From assembly GCA_910583935.1 (NCBI GenBank), contig CAJTZM010000005.1, forward strand, positions 61,522 to 125,521: a DNA stretch of 64,000 nt. Direction: 5' to 3'. The DNA is from an uncultured Oscillospiraceae bacterium (GTDB taxonomy: Bacteria; Bacillota; Clostridia; Oscillospirales; Ruminococcaceae). Position numbers and translations under genes: made by a program. Below the pieces are notes generated by a model. It did no database searches and had not been told where the DNA came from. It saw nothing but the letters and a program-made list of their open reading frames with translations. This document shows, one piece after another, positions 43,266 through 51,711 of this stretch (the first letter of the stretch is position 1; every line of letters begins with the position of its first letter).

Positions 43266-44660
43266 ATGGGCTTTTGGGTAAAAGATAAAGCTTTTTACAA
43301 AAAAATGGCGGCGATTGCCATTCCGCTGGCCCTACAAAATTTGATTAATGTTGGGGTTGGCCTGCTGGATACGGTTATGCTGGGGCAGCTGGGCGAGGTG
43401 GCCATGAGCGGATCCTCGTTGGGCAACCAGATCGGGTTCATCTATCAGATTATGAACCTGGGCTTAACTGCCGGCGCCGGTGTGCTGACCAGCCAGTATT
43501 GGGGCAGAAAAGATCCGGCGTCGATCCGGAAGGTCATGAGCATGGCATATAAAATTTCCATGACACTGGCGACCGTTTTTACAATTCTGGCGTTGACCAT
43601 TCCCGACACGCTGATGCGTTTTTACACAGAAGAGCCACAGGTGATTACTGAAGGCGCCCGCTATCTGCGGGTGATTGCGTTTACCTATTGGGTCAGCGGC
43701 TTTACCATGACATCGATGAGCATTCTGCGGACAGTGGGAACGGTAAAAATCACCCTTTACATGTACATTGTCTCTTTCTTTGTCAATGTGTTCTTTAATT
43801 ACTGCCTGATTTTTGGGCATTTTGGCTTCCCGGCTATGGGAATCGTAGGCGCGGCCATTGCCACCGTCATTGCCCGCGCGGTGGAATGCGCGATTATCGT
43901 TGTGTATGTTTTTCGCATCGACAAAAAAATCTGCTTTCAGGTACGGGATTTGTTCCAAAAAATCGATCGGAATATTCTGGGCATTTATATGCGGTACGGC
44001 GCACCGGTGCTGTGCAACGAAATGCTCTGGTCTATTGGCAGCACCATGCTGTCGGTCATTATGGGACATATGGGCTCCAGCTTTGTGGCGGCCAACAGCA
44101 TTTGCCAGGTGATTTTCCAGTGTACCTCGGTGATTAACCAGGGTGTGGGACAGGCGGCCGGTGTTATGGCGGGCAACACAATCGGCGAGGGAAGGTACAA
44201 ACGGGCCCGCAATCAATCGCTTACCCTATTTGTACTAAGCGTTGTATTCGGTATCGTTTCCTCCCTGGTGATGTTTGCCATTCGCACGCCGGTAATCGAT
44301 CTGTACAAGGTGACCGCAGAAACCCGTATGATCGCTTTTTCTATCATGGATATGATGTGTATTTTGGTGGTCTTCCAGGCAATTTCCAGTATTAATATGT
44401 TCGGGACGCTGCGCGGCGGCGGAGACAGTAAGTATGTGCTGTTTTTCGATGTAACCTCCATGTGGTTTTTCTCCGTACCGCTGGGCTGGCTGGCGGGACT
44501 GGTGTTTAAGTGGCCGGTCTGGCTGGTTTATCTGTGTCTTCGCTCCGGGGATATCTTTAAATCCATCGGCTGTATTTTCCGGATTATATCCGGAAAGTGG
44601 ATCAAGGATGTAACGAGAAACGACGAAGAAAAGCAAGAGGCTCTGGCAGAGGAAGTATAG
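43266..44660 (+). CDS. MATE family efflux transporter, first copy
   Basis: The 464-residue protein has about 12 predicted helices in two similar halves. MATE landmarks are VGLLDTVMLGQLGEVAMSG and GAGVLTSQYWGRKD in the first half, and RYGAPVLCNEMLW with NTIGEGRYKRARNQS in the second. MATE proteins export drugs or metabolites using Na+ or H+. AAAGGAGGGG precedes the ATG. It has a close paralogue 335 nt downstream, clearly a tandem duplicate, but with a different promoter. Confidence 0.94.
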   Translation: MGFWVKDKAFYKKMAAIAIPLALQNLINVGVGLLDTVMLGQLGEVAMSGSSLGNQIGFIYQIMNLGLTAGAGVLTSQYWGRKDPASIRKVMSMAYKISMTLATVFTILALTIPDTLMRFYTEEPQVITEGARYLRVIAFTYWVSGFTMTSMSILRTVGTVKITLYMYIVSFFVNVFFNYCLIFGHFGFPAMGIVGAAIATVIARAVECAIIVVYVFRIDKKICFQVRDLFQKIDRNILGIYMRYGAPVLCNEMLWSIGSTMLSVIMGHMGSSFVAANSICQVIFQCTSVINQGVGQAAGVMAGNTIGEGRYKRARNQSLTLFVLSVVFGIVSSLVMFAIRTPVIDLYKVTAETRMIAFSIMDMMCILVVFQAISSINMFGTLRGGGDSKYVLFFDVTSMWFFSVPLGWLAGLVFKWPVWLVYLCLRSGDIFKSIGCIFRIISGKWIKDVTRNDEEKQEALAEEV

Positions 44661-44674
44661 AGCGGGCCTGATTC

Positions 44675-44706
44675 AAAAAACGTCCGGGTTTTCCCGGGCG
44701 TTTTTT
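44675..44706 (+). terminator. terminator of the first MATE gene
   Basis: A stem CGTCCGGG/CCCGGGCG (one G-T pair) with a TTTT loop is flanked by A6 and T6. Confidence 0.87.
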
Positions 44707-44810
44707 GTCCCGACAAGTGGGATTGCCGGTGATTTTATACATGTTTCAGCGCCAGACAGAAGCTGAACAAGCAAAAAGCAGAGGGAATCAAAGGATGGAT
44801 AGGCCCCCTC

Positions 44811-44841
44811 TTGACATTAGAGTAAATCTAAGGTTTATAAT
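44811..44841 (+). promoter_or_regulatory. MerR-type promoter/operator of the second MATE gene
   Basis: TTGACA and TATAAT are separated by 19 bp, too long for normal recognition. The spacer is filled by an inverted repeat (ACATTAGA-N5-TCTAAGGT, 44814-44834). This is the layout of MerR-family activated promoters (BmrR, SoxR, CueR types). No MerR-family gene is in the window. Confidence 0.75.
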
Positions 44842-44847
44842 AATTTA

Positions 44848-44994
44848 CATTCCCTCCCTTGTCTAGTGAGATAAATAGAAGGAAGGGGAAGTTGGCCTGC
44901 TTTCCGTAATGGGGGGTATGGACAAGGACTTCGGCTTTGGAAGAGGTCCTGTTCTTTTGGCGTAAGGCAGGCTTTATTCGCACAAGGAGGATTT
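44848..44994 (+). promoter_or_regulatory. structured leader of the second MATE gene
   Basis: The roughly 145-nt leader can form a CCCTCCCTT/AAGGAAGGGG stem with one mismatch and a second, branched stem closed by GCCTGC/GCAGGC around an AGGAC/GTCCT hairpin. It ends at AAGGAGG before the ATG. No known riboswitch was identified. Confidence 0.35.
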
Positions 44995-46395
44995 ATGAGT
45001 CTGATAGTGAAAGACAAAAATTTCTACAAAACGGTTTTGGCCATTGCGGTACCGATAGCGCTGCAAAATATGATAACATCCGCAGTGGGTATGCTGGACA
45101 CGATTATGCTTGGCCAGCTGGGCGAGGTAGCCATGAGCGCCTCATCCTTGGCAAACCAGGTAGGCTTTATTTTTATGATGATTAATTTTGGCCTGACCGG
45201 CGGCGCGGGTGTTTTAACCAGTCAGTATTGGGGCAGGCAGGATACCGATTCCATCCGTAAGGTTATGAGCCTGACCTACCGTATTTCCATTGGAATTGCG
45301 CTGATCTTTGCCGCAGGCACGACCTTCTTCCCAGAGATGCTGATGCGGATTTTTACCAATGACGAAGCCATTATCTACGAGGGAATCCGCTATTTGCGCT
45401 ACTGTGGCGTGATTTATCTGGCAAACGCCTTTGCCATTACCACCACCAGCATTCTGCGTACAGTGGGAACGGTAAAGATTGCCCTATATAGTACCATCGC
45501 ATCTTTGGTCGTGAATGTGATTTTCAACTATGCTTTGATTTTCGGTAAGTTTGGCATGCCGCAGATGGGGGTTGCCGGTGCGGCATTGGCGACGATGATC
45601 GCCCGGCTGGTGGAGCTTTTCATCATCATTGTTTTCCTGTTCCGCTTTGACGAGAAAATTGGTTTTCAGGTTAAGGATTTCTGGCGGAAGATTGATATGG
45701 GAACCTTAAAGCTGTTTATGAAATACGGCGCGCCGGTGCTGTGCAACGAGCTGTTCTGGTCGCTGGGGAATTCCATGGCGGCGGTTGTTTTGGGCCGCTT
45801 GGGCGCCGAGGCGGTGGCGGCCAACAGCATTTGCGACATTGTGTTTCAGATGACCTCGTTCTTCATTTGGGGTGCGGCCAACGCCGCTTCGGTCATGACC
45901 GGCAACACCATCGGAGCCGGCGAGAAGGAGAAGGCCCGGGCACAGTCCAAAACGTTTATTGTCATCAGCCTGGGGCTGGGGATCATCGCTTCGTTGATGA
46001 TTTTGGGCCTGCGCGGCTTTATGATTGATTTTTACAATGTGGCGGATTCCACAAAAGAAATCGCTTACTCCATCATGAACCTGATGTGCTTTATCTGCAT
46101 TTTCCAAGCAATGGGCAACATCAACATGTTCGGAACGCTGCGCGGCGGTGGAGACAGCCGATTTGTTCTCATCTGCGACGTGGGAGCCATGTGGGGCCTG
46201 TCAGTGCCGCTGGGCTTTTTATCGGGGCTGGTTTTCCATTGGCCTATCTGGATTGTGTATCTTTGCCTTCGCTCGTCGGAAATTTTTACCTGTATCGCCG
46301 GCCTGGTGCGGCTGTGCGGCACCCGCTGGGTTACAGATGTGACCAGAGAAAAAAAGAAAGAGCCCTCGGATCTGCTTACGGCGGATGGGGAATAG
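44995..46395 (+). CDS. MATE family efflux transporter, second copy
   Basis: The 466-residue, roughly 12-helix exporter is closely similar along its length to the first copy (for example VGMLDTIMLGQLGEVAMSA and GAGVLTSQYWGRQD). ACAAGGAGG precedes the ATG. Its promoter has the 19-bp spacer and dyad of MerR-regulated genes, so it is probably induced by its substrate or a toxic compound, unlike the first copy with its ordinary promoter. The substrate is unknown. Confidence 0.94.
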   Translation: MSLIVKDKNFYKTVLAIAVPIALQNMITSAVGMLDTIMLGQLGEVAMSASSLANQVGFIFMMINFGLTGGAGVLTSQYWGRQDTDSIRKVMSLTYRISIGIALIFAAGTTFFPEMLMRIFTNDEAIIYEGIRYLRYCGVIYLANAFAITTTSILRTVGTVKIALYSTIASLVVNVIFNYALIFGKFGMPQMGVAGAALATMIARLVELFIIIVFLFRFDEKIGFQVKDFWRKIDMGTLKLFMKYGAPVLCNELFWSLGNSMAAVVLGRLGAEAVAANSICDIVFQMTSFFIWGAANAASVMTGNTIGAGEKEKARAQSKTFIVISLGLGIIASLMILGLRGFMIDFYNVADSTKEIAYSIMNLMCFICIFQAMGNINMFGTLRGGGDSRFVLICDVGAMWGLSVPLGFLSGLVFHWPIWIVYLCLRSSEIFTCIAGLVRLCGTRWVTDVTREKKKEPSDLLTADGE

Positions 46396-46435
46396 ATCCT
46401 TGGACTGGCAGAGAAATTTTACCGCGTGATTGCTC

Positions 46436-46464
46436 TTGACTTTTGCCGCCGTACGGTATACACT
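46436..46464 (+). promoter_or_regulatory. promoter of the SigH-like gene
   Basis: TTGACT and TACACT have a 17-bp spacer, 40 nt before the chosen ATG. Confidence 0.55.
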
Positions 46465-46504
46465 GAAAGAAACTGGATTCAAGTGTCAGTGGGAAAGTAT
46501 GCCT

Positions 46505-47113
46505 ATGGAAAAAACGAATGAGCGGGTCCCCAGTATCGGGATAGATGAACAGCTGTGGTGGGCTTTGCAAAAGGGAGACGATCAAGCGCTGAGGTGCCTG
46601 ATTGACCGCTACGCCAGCTTGGCGGAGGGGTTGTGTGTTAGCTACTGCGCGGCTGGCTTAGAGCAGGACGACCTTTTGCAGGAGGCTTATCTCGGCCTTT
46701 TGAAGGCAATTCGATTTTTTCGGCCGGAAAAAGGCGTCCCCTTTTCTGCATTTGCCGGTATTTGTATGAAGCGGCAGTTAATTTCAGTGGTCCGCCGTCA
46801 GAATGCGGGAAAAAACCGGTTGTTTTTTGATTCGATCTCACTAGAGGAAACAGAGTCCGCAAGGGTTCCCCACGATTGGCAACAGCCGGGACCAGAGGCG
46901 GCCGTTATTTTAGCAGAAGAATCCCGTTGGAGAAAAGAACAGGTCGTTATGCTTTTGTCCCCTTTGGAAAAAGAGGCGCTTCGGCTTTACCTCAAAGGCT
47001 TTAGCTATGAGGAAATGGCGCAAAAGCTGCAATGTTCTGAAAAATCGGTGGATAACGCGATGCAGCGGGTTCGCCGAAAGCTGCGGCAGGCAAAAAGCTG
47101 CGGCAATCCATAA
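46505..47113 (+). CDS. sigma-70 family factor, SigH-like
   Basis: The 202-residue protein has region 2 (DDLLQEAYLGLLKAIRFF, then FSAFAGICMKRQLISVVRR) and region 4.2 (LKGFSYEEMAQKLQCSEKSV followed by DNAMQRVRRKLRQ). Both resemble the stationary-phase/sporulation factor SigH more than ECF sigmas, notably the KSVDNAMQRVRRKL ending. The link segment is short. In-frame ATGs at 46430 and 46499 exist; GGGAAAG seven bases before 46505 favours that start. It is not in the usual sigH chromosomal context, so it may be a paralogue. No anti-sigma gene is adjacent. Confidence 0.82.
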   Translation: MEKTNERVPSIGIDEQLWWALQKGDDQALRCLIDRYASLAEGLCVSYCAAGLEQDDLLQEAYLGLLKAIRFFRPEKGVPFSAFAGICMKRQLISVVRRQNAGKNRLFFDSISLEETESARVPHDWQQPGPEAAVILAEESRWRKEQVVMLLSPLEKEALRLYLKGFSYEEMAQKLQCSEKSVDNAMQRVRRKLRQAKSCGNP

Positions 47114-47117
47114 ACCG

Positions 47118-47147
47118 TTAGCCTGGAAGCAGGCTAGAGGATATAAT
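47118..47147 (+). promoter_or_regulatory. possible promoter of the zinc-ribbon gene
   Basis: TATAAT at 47142-47147 has only TTAGCC 18 bp upstream. An AGCCT-N6-AGGCT inverted repeat (47120-47135) lies in the spacer and could be an operator. Confidence 0.4.
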
Positions 47148-47236
47148 GCCTTTGAATATCAGGTGAAGCGTTGTTTATCAATGTCGATGCGGTATATCGA
47201 TGGGCAAATTCTAATTCATTAAGCGAGGTAAGAAAA

Positions 47237-47515
47237 ATGTACCAGGACAAAACCCTAATTTGCAAGGAATGCGGCGCGGAATTTGTTTTTACTGCCGGTG
47301 AGCAGGAATTCTACGCGGAAAAAGGCTTTGTGAACGAGCCCCAAAGATGCAAAGCATGCCGTGACGCACGCAAAAACAATGCAAGACCTGAAAGAGAAAT
47401 GTTCACCGCTGTTTGCGCGGGCTGCGGCAAAGAGGCGAGAGTTCCCTTTAAGCCCAGAGAAGACAGACCTGTATATTGCAGCGAGTGCTTTGCCAAAATG
47501 AAAGAGGAAGGCTAA
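47237..47515 (+). CDS. small zinc-ribbon protein
   Basis: The 92-residue protein has three Cys pairs: LICKECGAEF, CKACRDAR and VCAGCGKEARVPF with a final YCSECFAKM. These make two likely zinc ribbons. The first half (CxxCG...EFYAEKGF...RCxxC) matches the short probable-zinc-ribbon family common in Clostridia, and the second resembles the CxxC...RPVYCxxCF motif. The domains may bind nucleic acid or proteins, but the role is unknown. GAGGTAAG precedes the ATG; an upstream extension is not supported. Confidence 0.85.
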   Translation: MYQDKTLICKECGAEFVFTAGEQEFYAEKGFVNEPQRCKACRDARKNNARPEREMFTAVCAGCGKEARVPFKPREDRPVYCSECFAKMKEEG

Positions 47516-47540
47516 TTGTCCTTTCGCCGCACTTGGTAAC

Positions 47541-47570
47541 AAAACCCGCCGGTTTAACCGGCGGGTTTTT
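47541..47570 (+). terminator. terminator of the zinc-ribbon gene
   Basis: AAAACCCGCCGG and its complement, separated by 5 nt, run into T's. Confidence 0.88.
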
Positions 47571-47679
47571 CTTCTCCGTTTTACGCAGGGATGGGAAAAA
47601 TCTGTTTTACAAAAGCACTTGCTAAAATTGTTAATGGAAGAGCCGCCTTTTATGAACCGGAAGTTTTTCCTTTTTTCAG

Positions 47680-47708
47680 TTGCAAAGCGGATGCATTCAT
47701 ATTATAAT
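47680..47708 (+). promoter_or_regulatory. promoter of the MFS gene
   Basis: TTGCAA and TATAAT have a 17-bp spacer, about 50 nt upstream of the ATG. Confidence 0.72.
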
Positions 47709-47759
47709 GTCACCGAACAAACGAAGTCCATCAAATGAAACAGAAGGCAGGAGAATGAG

Positions 47760-49043
47760 ATGAAAGACAGAGGAAACCGCTTTTTAGCCCGAGCAGAAGG
47801 TTTACTGGGATTGGACCGGCTGACCGGAACCTTTCGCACCTTTGCACTGCTCCATTTCGGCTTTTTGATTTTTAACAATCTGCAAACGGTATTTATCAAC
47901 ACCCTGTTTTTTCGTCTCACCGGCGGGGCGGATGCCACCCTGCAGTATAATCTGATCACCTATGTTTTCAATCCCATCGGGACGACGCTAGCTATGTATT
48001 ATGCCAGCAAAAAAGGGTCCACCAAGGCCATGCGGCTGGGTTTTTTTACCTTTATCTTTCTATATGCTTTTTTCCTTTGCGTCATGGACGCGGCGGTATG
48101 GTTTATGCCGGTGATCGCTTTTTTGGTGTCCTGGGCTGGCGGTTATTACTGGATGGGCTACAGCATGAAGGTCCCCTTGTACACCACCGACGAAAACCGG
48201 GATGTCTCCCTGTCGGTGATCGGCATGGGCACCGGGATTGTCAACCTGATTATGCCCACCATTACCGGCGGGATCATCTCCGCCTGTGAAGGAGTGATGG
48301 AGGGAGGCCTGCTGGGATACTATATTATGTTCGCTCTGTCCATTGGGGTGGCGCTGATCACGGTTTTTTATCTCAAAAAGCTGCCGGCGGACCAGATCGC
48401 CACCACTCGCGTCAGCCTAAAGCGGGGATTTGGAAAGACCTTCCGCAGCCCGCTGATGTTGGAGACGGTCTGCGCCGAATTTCTCAAGGGAATCCGGGAG
48501 GGAACGCTGGCCTTCTACTTGAATATCCTGCTGTTTGAGCTGATCCAAAGCGAGGCGCTCATCGGCGCCAATGCCCTGCTGACCGGACTGTTCTCCATTT
48601 TTGCCTACTGGGTGCTGGGAAAAAGGCTAAAGCCCTCCAACCGGATCCGCTATATGACCGGCGGTGTAACGACCATGCTGGTCTGCACGCTGATCCTGTT
48701 TGTCCGGATGGACGTGACGACCATTTTGCTGTTCAGCATCATCAATGCGTTTTTTAACAACTTCCTGATTTCTCCCGGCAATGGGATCTATTACAGTGTC
48801 CTGCAAAGAACCTGCCAGACCAATATTGAATCGGCGGAATACGCCACGGTTAAAAGCTTTTTTCTCGATTACGGACGGGTTTTTGGCGTGCTGCTGGTCA
48901 TGTTGATGCCAAAAACAACCTATGGAAGCGTTTGGGGCCTACTTCTTTTGACCATCTTGCAGTATGCTGCGATTTTTGTAAGCACCCTTGCGGCGAAGCA
49001 TCTGGAGTCTTATGTGTATCCGGTTGTGGCTGCAGAGCGCTGA
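47760..49043 (+). CDS. MFS-type transporter
   Basis: The 427-residue protein has about 12 hydrophobic segments in two halves joined by a central loop (about residues 205-230: KKLPADQIATTRVSLKRGFG). It fits the major facilitator fold but lacks the strong GxxxDRxGRR loop of drug and sugar subfamilies, so the substrate is unknown. AGGAGAATGAG precedes the ATG. It stands alone, with its own promoter, between the zinc-ribbon gene and trmK. Confidence 0.82.
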   Translation: MKDRGNRFLARAEGLLGLDRLTGTFRTFALLHFGFLIFNNLQTVFINTLFFRLTGGADATLQYNLITYVFNPIGTTLAMYYASKKGSTKAMRLGFFTFIFLYAFFLCVMDAAVWFMPVIAFLVSWAGGYYWMGYSMKVPLYTTDENRDVSLSVIGMGTGIVNLIMPTITGGIISACEGVMEGGLLGYYIMFALSIGVALITVFYLKKLPADQIATTRVSLKRGFGKTFRSPLMLETVCAEFLKGIREGTLAFYLNILLFELIQSEALIGANALLTGLFSIFAYWVLGKRLKPSNRIRYMTGGVTTMLVCTLILFVRMDVTTILLFSIINAFFNNFLISPGNGIYYSVLQRTCQTNIESAEYATVKSFFLDYGRVFGVLLVMLMPKTTYGSVWGLLLLTILQYAAIFVSTLAAKHLESYVYPVVAAER

Positions 49044-49163
49044 CCGGGCCATCCCGCCTTTTTAAAGGCCCGATAAAAGCAATCTATTTGCAGCGGGAAA
49101 AGGCTTTCTTTTTCCTTTTCCCCTTTTTGCCGTACAATACAAAAGGAGCGGAGGGATGGCTGG

Positions 49164-49862
49164 ATGGTTTCTTTGGATGAAAGACTCGCGGCGGTAGCGG
49201 CGCTGGTCCGGCCGAACAGCCGGGTAGCCGATATCGGCACGGACCATGGTTATCTGATCGCCTGGCTGCTGCTGGAGAAAAAAGCAGTGTTTGGCTACGC
49301 CTGCGATATCCACCAAAAGCCCTTGGATAAAGCGCGGAAAACCCTGAAAAGCTGCGGTCTGGAGGGTTGTTCCCGGCTGATTTTGGGAGATGGGCTGTCT
49401 GGCCTTTTGCCAGAGCAGGTGGACGATATCGTCATCGCCGGGATGGGCGCGGAGACAATCCTGCACATTTTGGACAAAGCCGGCTGGCAGGATCCTGGCC
49501 AGAGATTTCTACTCCAGCCTATGAGCAAGCATCAGCTTCTGCGCGCGGGCCTGTATCAGCGCGGCTATGAAATTATTCAGGAGAAGGCCGTAATCGCAAA
49601 AGGGATTGCTTATACGGTGATTCAGGCGCGCTGGTGCGGCAGGGTCCGGACGGTGGACGTTTTTTTTGCGAGGACCGGCCTGCTGCCTTTATCTTACTCG
49701 GCGGCGGCCGAGATCTATTTGGAAAAGCAGGTGCATGCTTTAGAGAATATGGCAAAGGGACTGGAAAAATCCAATACGAAAAGTAATAATATAAAAGAAT
49801 ATTATAAAATCTCGGAAAAAATCCTGGAGATTTTAGCGCGATGGAAAAGAGAGAAGGGGTAA
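49164..49862 (+). CDS. trmK: tRNA (adenine(22)-N1)-methyltransferase
   Basis: This SAM-dependent enzyme makes m1A22 in tRNA of Gram-positive bacteria. The 232-residue protein has motif I RVADIGTDHGYLIAWLL, the acidic motif ACDIHQKPLDKA, the NPPY-like IVIAGMGAETILHIL, LQPMSKHQLLRAGLYQRG, and a C-terminal coiled coil (about 180-230). GGAGG lies nine bases before the ATG. It is followed 3 nt later by rqcH, a likely operon. Confidence 0.94.
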   Translation: MVSLDERLAAVAALVRPNSRVADIGTDHGYLIAWLLLEKKAVFGYACDIHQKPLDKARKTLKSCGLEGCSRLILGDGLSGLLPEQVDDIVIAGMGAETILHILDKAGWQDPGQRFLLQPMSKHQLLRAGLYQRGYEIIQEKAVIAKGIAYTVIQARWCGRVRTVDVFFARTGLLPLSYSAAAEIYLEKQVHALENMAKGLEKSNTKSNNIKEYYKISEKILEILARWKREKG

Positions 49863-49865
49863 ACG

Positions 49866-51629
49866 ATGGCTTTTGACGGAATGTTTTTATATTTTTTGCG
49901 CCATGAACTGGAGGAAAAGGTCATGGGTGCTCGAGTGGACCGGATTCATCAGCCGGCCCGGGACGAAATCATTATCTCCCTTCGCTGGAAGGGCGGTGCC
50001 GGAAAGCTGCTGCTTTCGGCCAACGCCGGCGGGGCTCGCGCGCATTTTACCCAAGCGGCTCCGGAAAATCCCAAGCAGCCGCCTATGTTCTGTATGCTGC
50101 TGCGAAAGCATCTGGGGTCGGCCCGGCTAATCCGGCTGGAACAGGCGGGGATGGATCGGATTCTCCGGCTGGTGTTCGAGTCGGTCAACGAATTGGGGGA
50201 TTTGGTGGAGCTGACCCTTGTGCTGGAAATCATGGGGCGGCATTCCAATATTGTATTGGTAGACCAAAACGGAAAAATCATCGACGCAGTGAAGCGAATC
50301 GACGCGGAAATGTCCAGCGTCCGGCAGATTTTGCCGGGCATGACCTATCAGATGCCGCCGCCTCAGCCGGATAAGCTGGATTTATTATCGGACGGCGTTT
50401 TTCCCATTGTTGAGCGGGTGACGGCGGCAGGCGGCAGAGGGGTTTCCAAGGCGCTTTTGTCAGCGGTGCAGGGCATGTCGCCGCTGATCTGCCGAGAGGC
50501 GGAAAACTATACCATCCGCTCAGAAAATGTGCTGGCGGGGGAAATGAACGAGCAACAGAAAAAGCGGCTGGAGGAGTGGCTTTCCATGCTCAGGCTTCGC
50601 CTGCGGGAATACAGCGGGGTTCCGACCATTCTGCTGGAGCCTTCTAAAAAGCCGCGGGATTTTTCCTTTTTGCCCATCCATCAGTTTCGCGGCGCGCTGG
50701 TCAGCCGAGAGGAAGCGAGCTTTTCAGCACTCCTGGACAGCTTTTATGCGGAAAGAGACCTGATGGACCGGATGAAGCAGCGCTCCCACGATCTTTTGCG
50801 GCTGCTGGCCAATACCTCTGATCGGATTGCCCGCAAGATTACCGCACAGCAGGAGGAGCTGAGGGAATGCGCCAATCGAGATCGGTTGAAAATCAGCGGC
50901 GATTTGATCAACGCCAACCTGTATCAGCTCACAAAGGGAGACACGGTGCTGCACACCCAGAATTTTTATGACGAGGCGCTGTCGGTGGTGGATATCCCGC
51001 TGGACCCTGCCCTGACACCAGTGCAAAACGCCCAGAGGTATTACAGCGAATACCGAAAGCAGGATACGGCGGAGAAAAAGCTTCAGGAGCTGATCGCCCA
51101 AAGTCAGGAGGAATTGCAGTACCTGGATTCAGTGTTCGACTCGCTGGCCCGGGCGGTGAAGGAGTCGGAGCTTTCCGCCATCCGGGAAGAGCTGAGCCAG
51201 ACGGGGTATATCAAAAGGTACAAGGACAAAAACAAAAAGCCGGAAAAGCTTTTGCCGATGGAGTACCGGTCCTCCGACGGCTTTACTATTTTGGTAGGGA
51301 GGAACAATGTGCAGAACGACCGGCTGACCTTAAAGGACGCGCATCATTACGACATGTGGTTTCATACGCAAAAAATTCCGGGCTCCCATACCGTTGTTGC
51401 GGCAAAGGGAAAGCAGATTCCCAACCGAACGCTGGAGGAGGCGGCGGTAATCGCCGCCTACCACAGCCGCGCACGGGATTCGGCGCTGGTGCCGGTGGAT
51501 TATACCATTATCAAAAATGTCAAAAAGCCCTCCGGCGCAAAACCGGGAAGGGTGATTTACGATAGGTTTGAAACGGCGATCGTTACACCGGACAAGGACC
51601 GGGTGGCGGCGCTGCTGGTAAAGGGATAA
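49866..51629 (+). CDS. rqcH: ribosome-rescue factor RqcH (NFACT protein)
   Basis: RqcH binds obstructed 50S subunits and adds C-terminal alanine tails that mark stalled peptides for decay. The 587-residue protein has the NFACT-N domain (MAFDGMFLYFLRHELEEKVM, RVDRIHQP, FCMLLRKHLGSARL, IMGRHSNIVL with IDAVKRI), a central helical hairpin and coiled coil (about 270-440), and NFACT-R at the end (GFTILVGRNNVQNDRLTLKD, MWFHTQKIPGSHTV). These were once annotated as fibronectin-binding proteins. It follows trmK directly and ends at a convergent terminator. Confidence 0.95.
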   Translation: MAFDGMFLYFLRHELEEKVMGARVDRIHQPARDEIIISLRWKGGAGKLLLSANAGGARAHFTQAAPENPKQPPMFCMLLRKHLGSARLIRLEQAGMDRILRLVFESVNELGDLVELTLVLEIMGRHSNIVLVDQNGKIIDAVKRIDAEMSSVRQILPGMTYQMPPPQPDKLDLLSDGVFPIVERVTAAGGRGVSKALLSAVQGMSPLICREAENYTIRSENVLAGEMNEQQKKRLEEWLSMLRLRLREYSGVPTILLEPSKKPRDFSFLPIHQFRGALVSREEASFSALLDSFYAERDLMDRMKQRSHDLLRLLANTSDRIARKITAQQEELRECANRDRLKISGDLINANLYQLTKGDTVLHTQNFYDEALSVVDIPLDPALTPVQNAQRYYSEYRKQDTAEKKLQELIAQSQEELQYLDSVFDSLARAVKESELSAIREELSQTGYIKRYKDKNKKPEKLLPMEYRSSDGFTILVGRNNVQNDRLTLKDAHHYDMWFHTQKIPGSHTVVAAKGKQIPNRTLEEAAVIAAYHSRARDSALVPVDYTIIKNVKKPSGAKPGRVIYDRFETAIVTPDKDRVAALLVKG

Positions 51630-51634
51630 GCAAG

Positions 51635-51671
51635 TACAAAAGCAGAGGAAGGCTTTTCCTCTGCTTTTGTA
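51635..51671. terminator. bidirectional terminator
   Basis: A perfect 16-bp stem (TACAAAAGCAGAGGAA with its complement) and a 5-nt loop lie between the convergent rqcH and the Cache-like gene. Confidence 0.85.
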
Positions 51672-51711
51672 TTGGCGGCAAAGAGCGGATCCAAATCCTT
51701 TGGCAATGGAT

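Noticed and set aside
44848..44994. Known riboswitch (guanidine, preQ1 or yybP-type) before the second MATE gene
   Set aside because: None of the core sequence motifs of these classes could be found, although the leader is structured.
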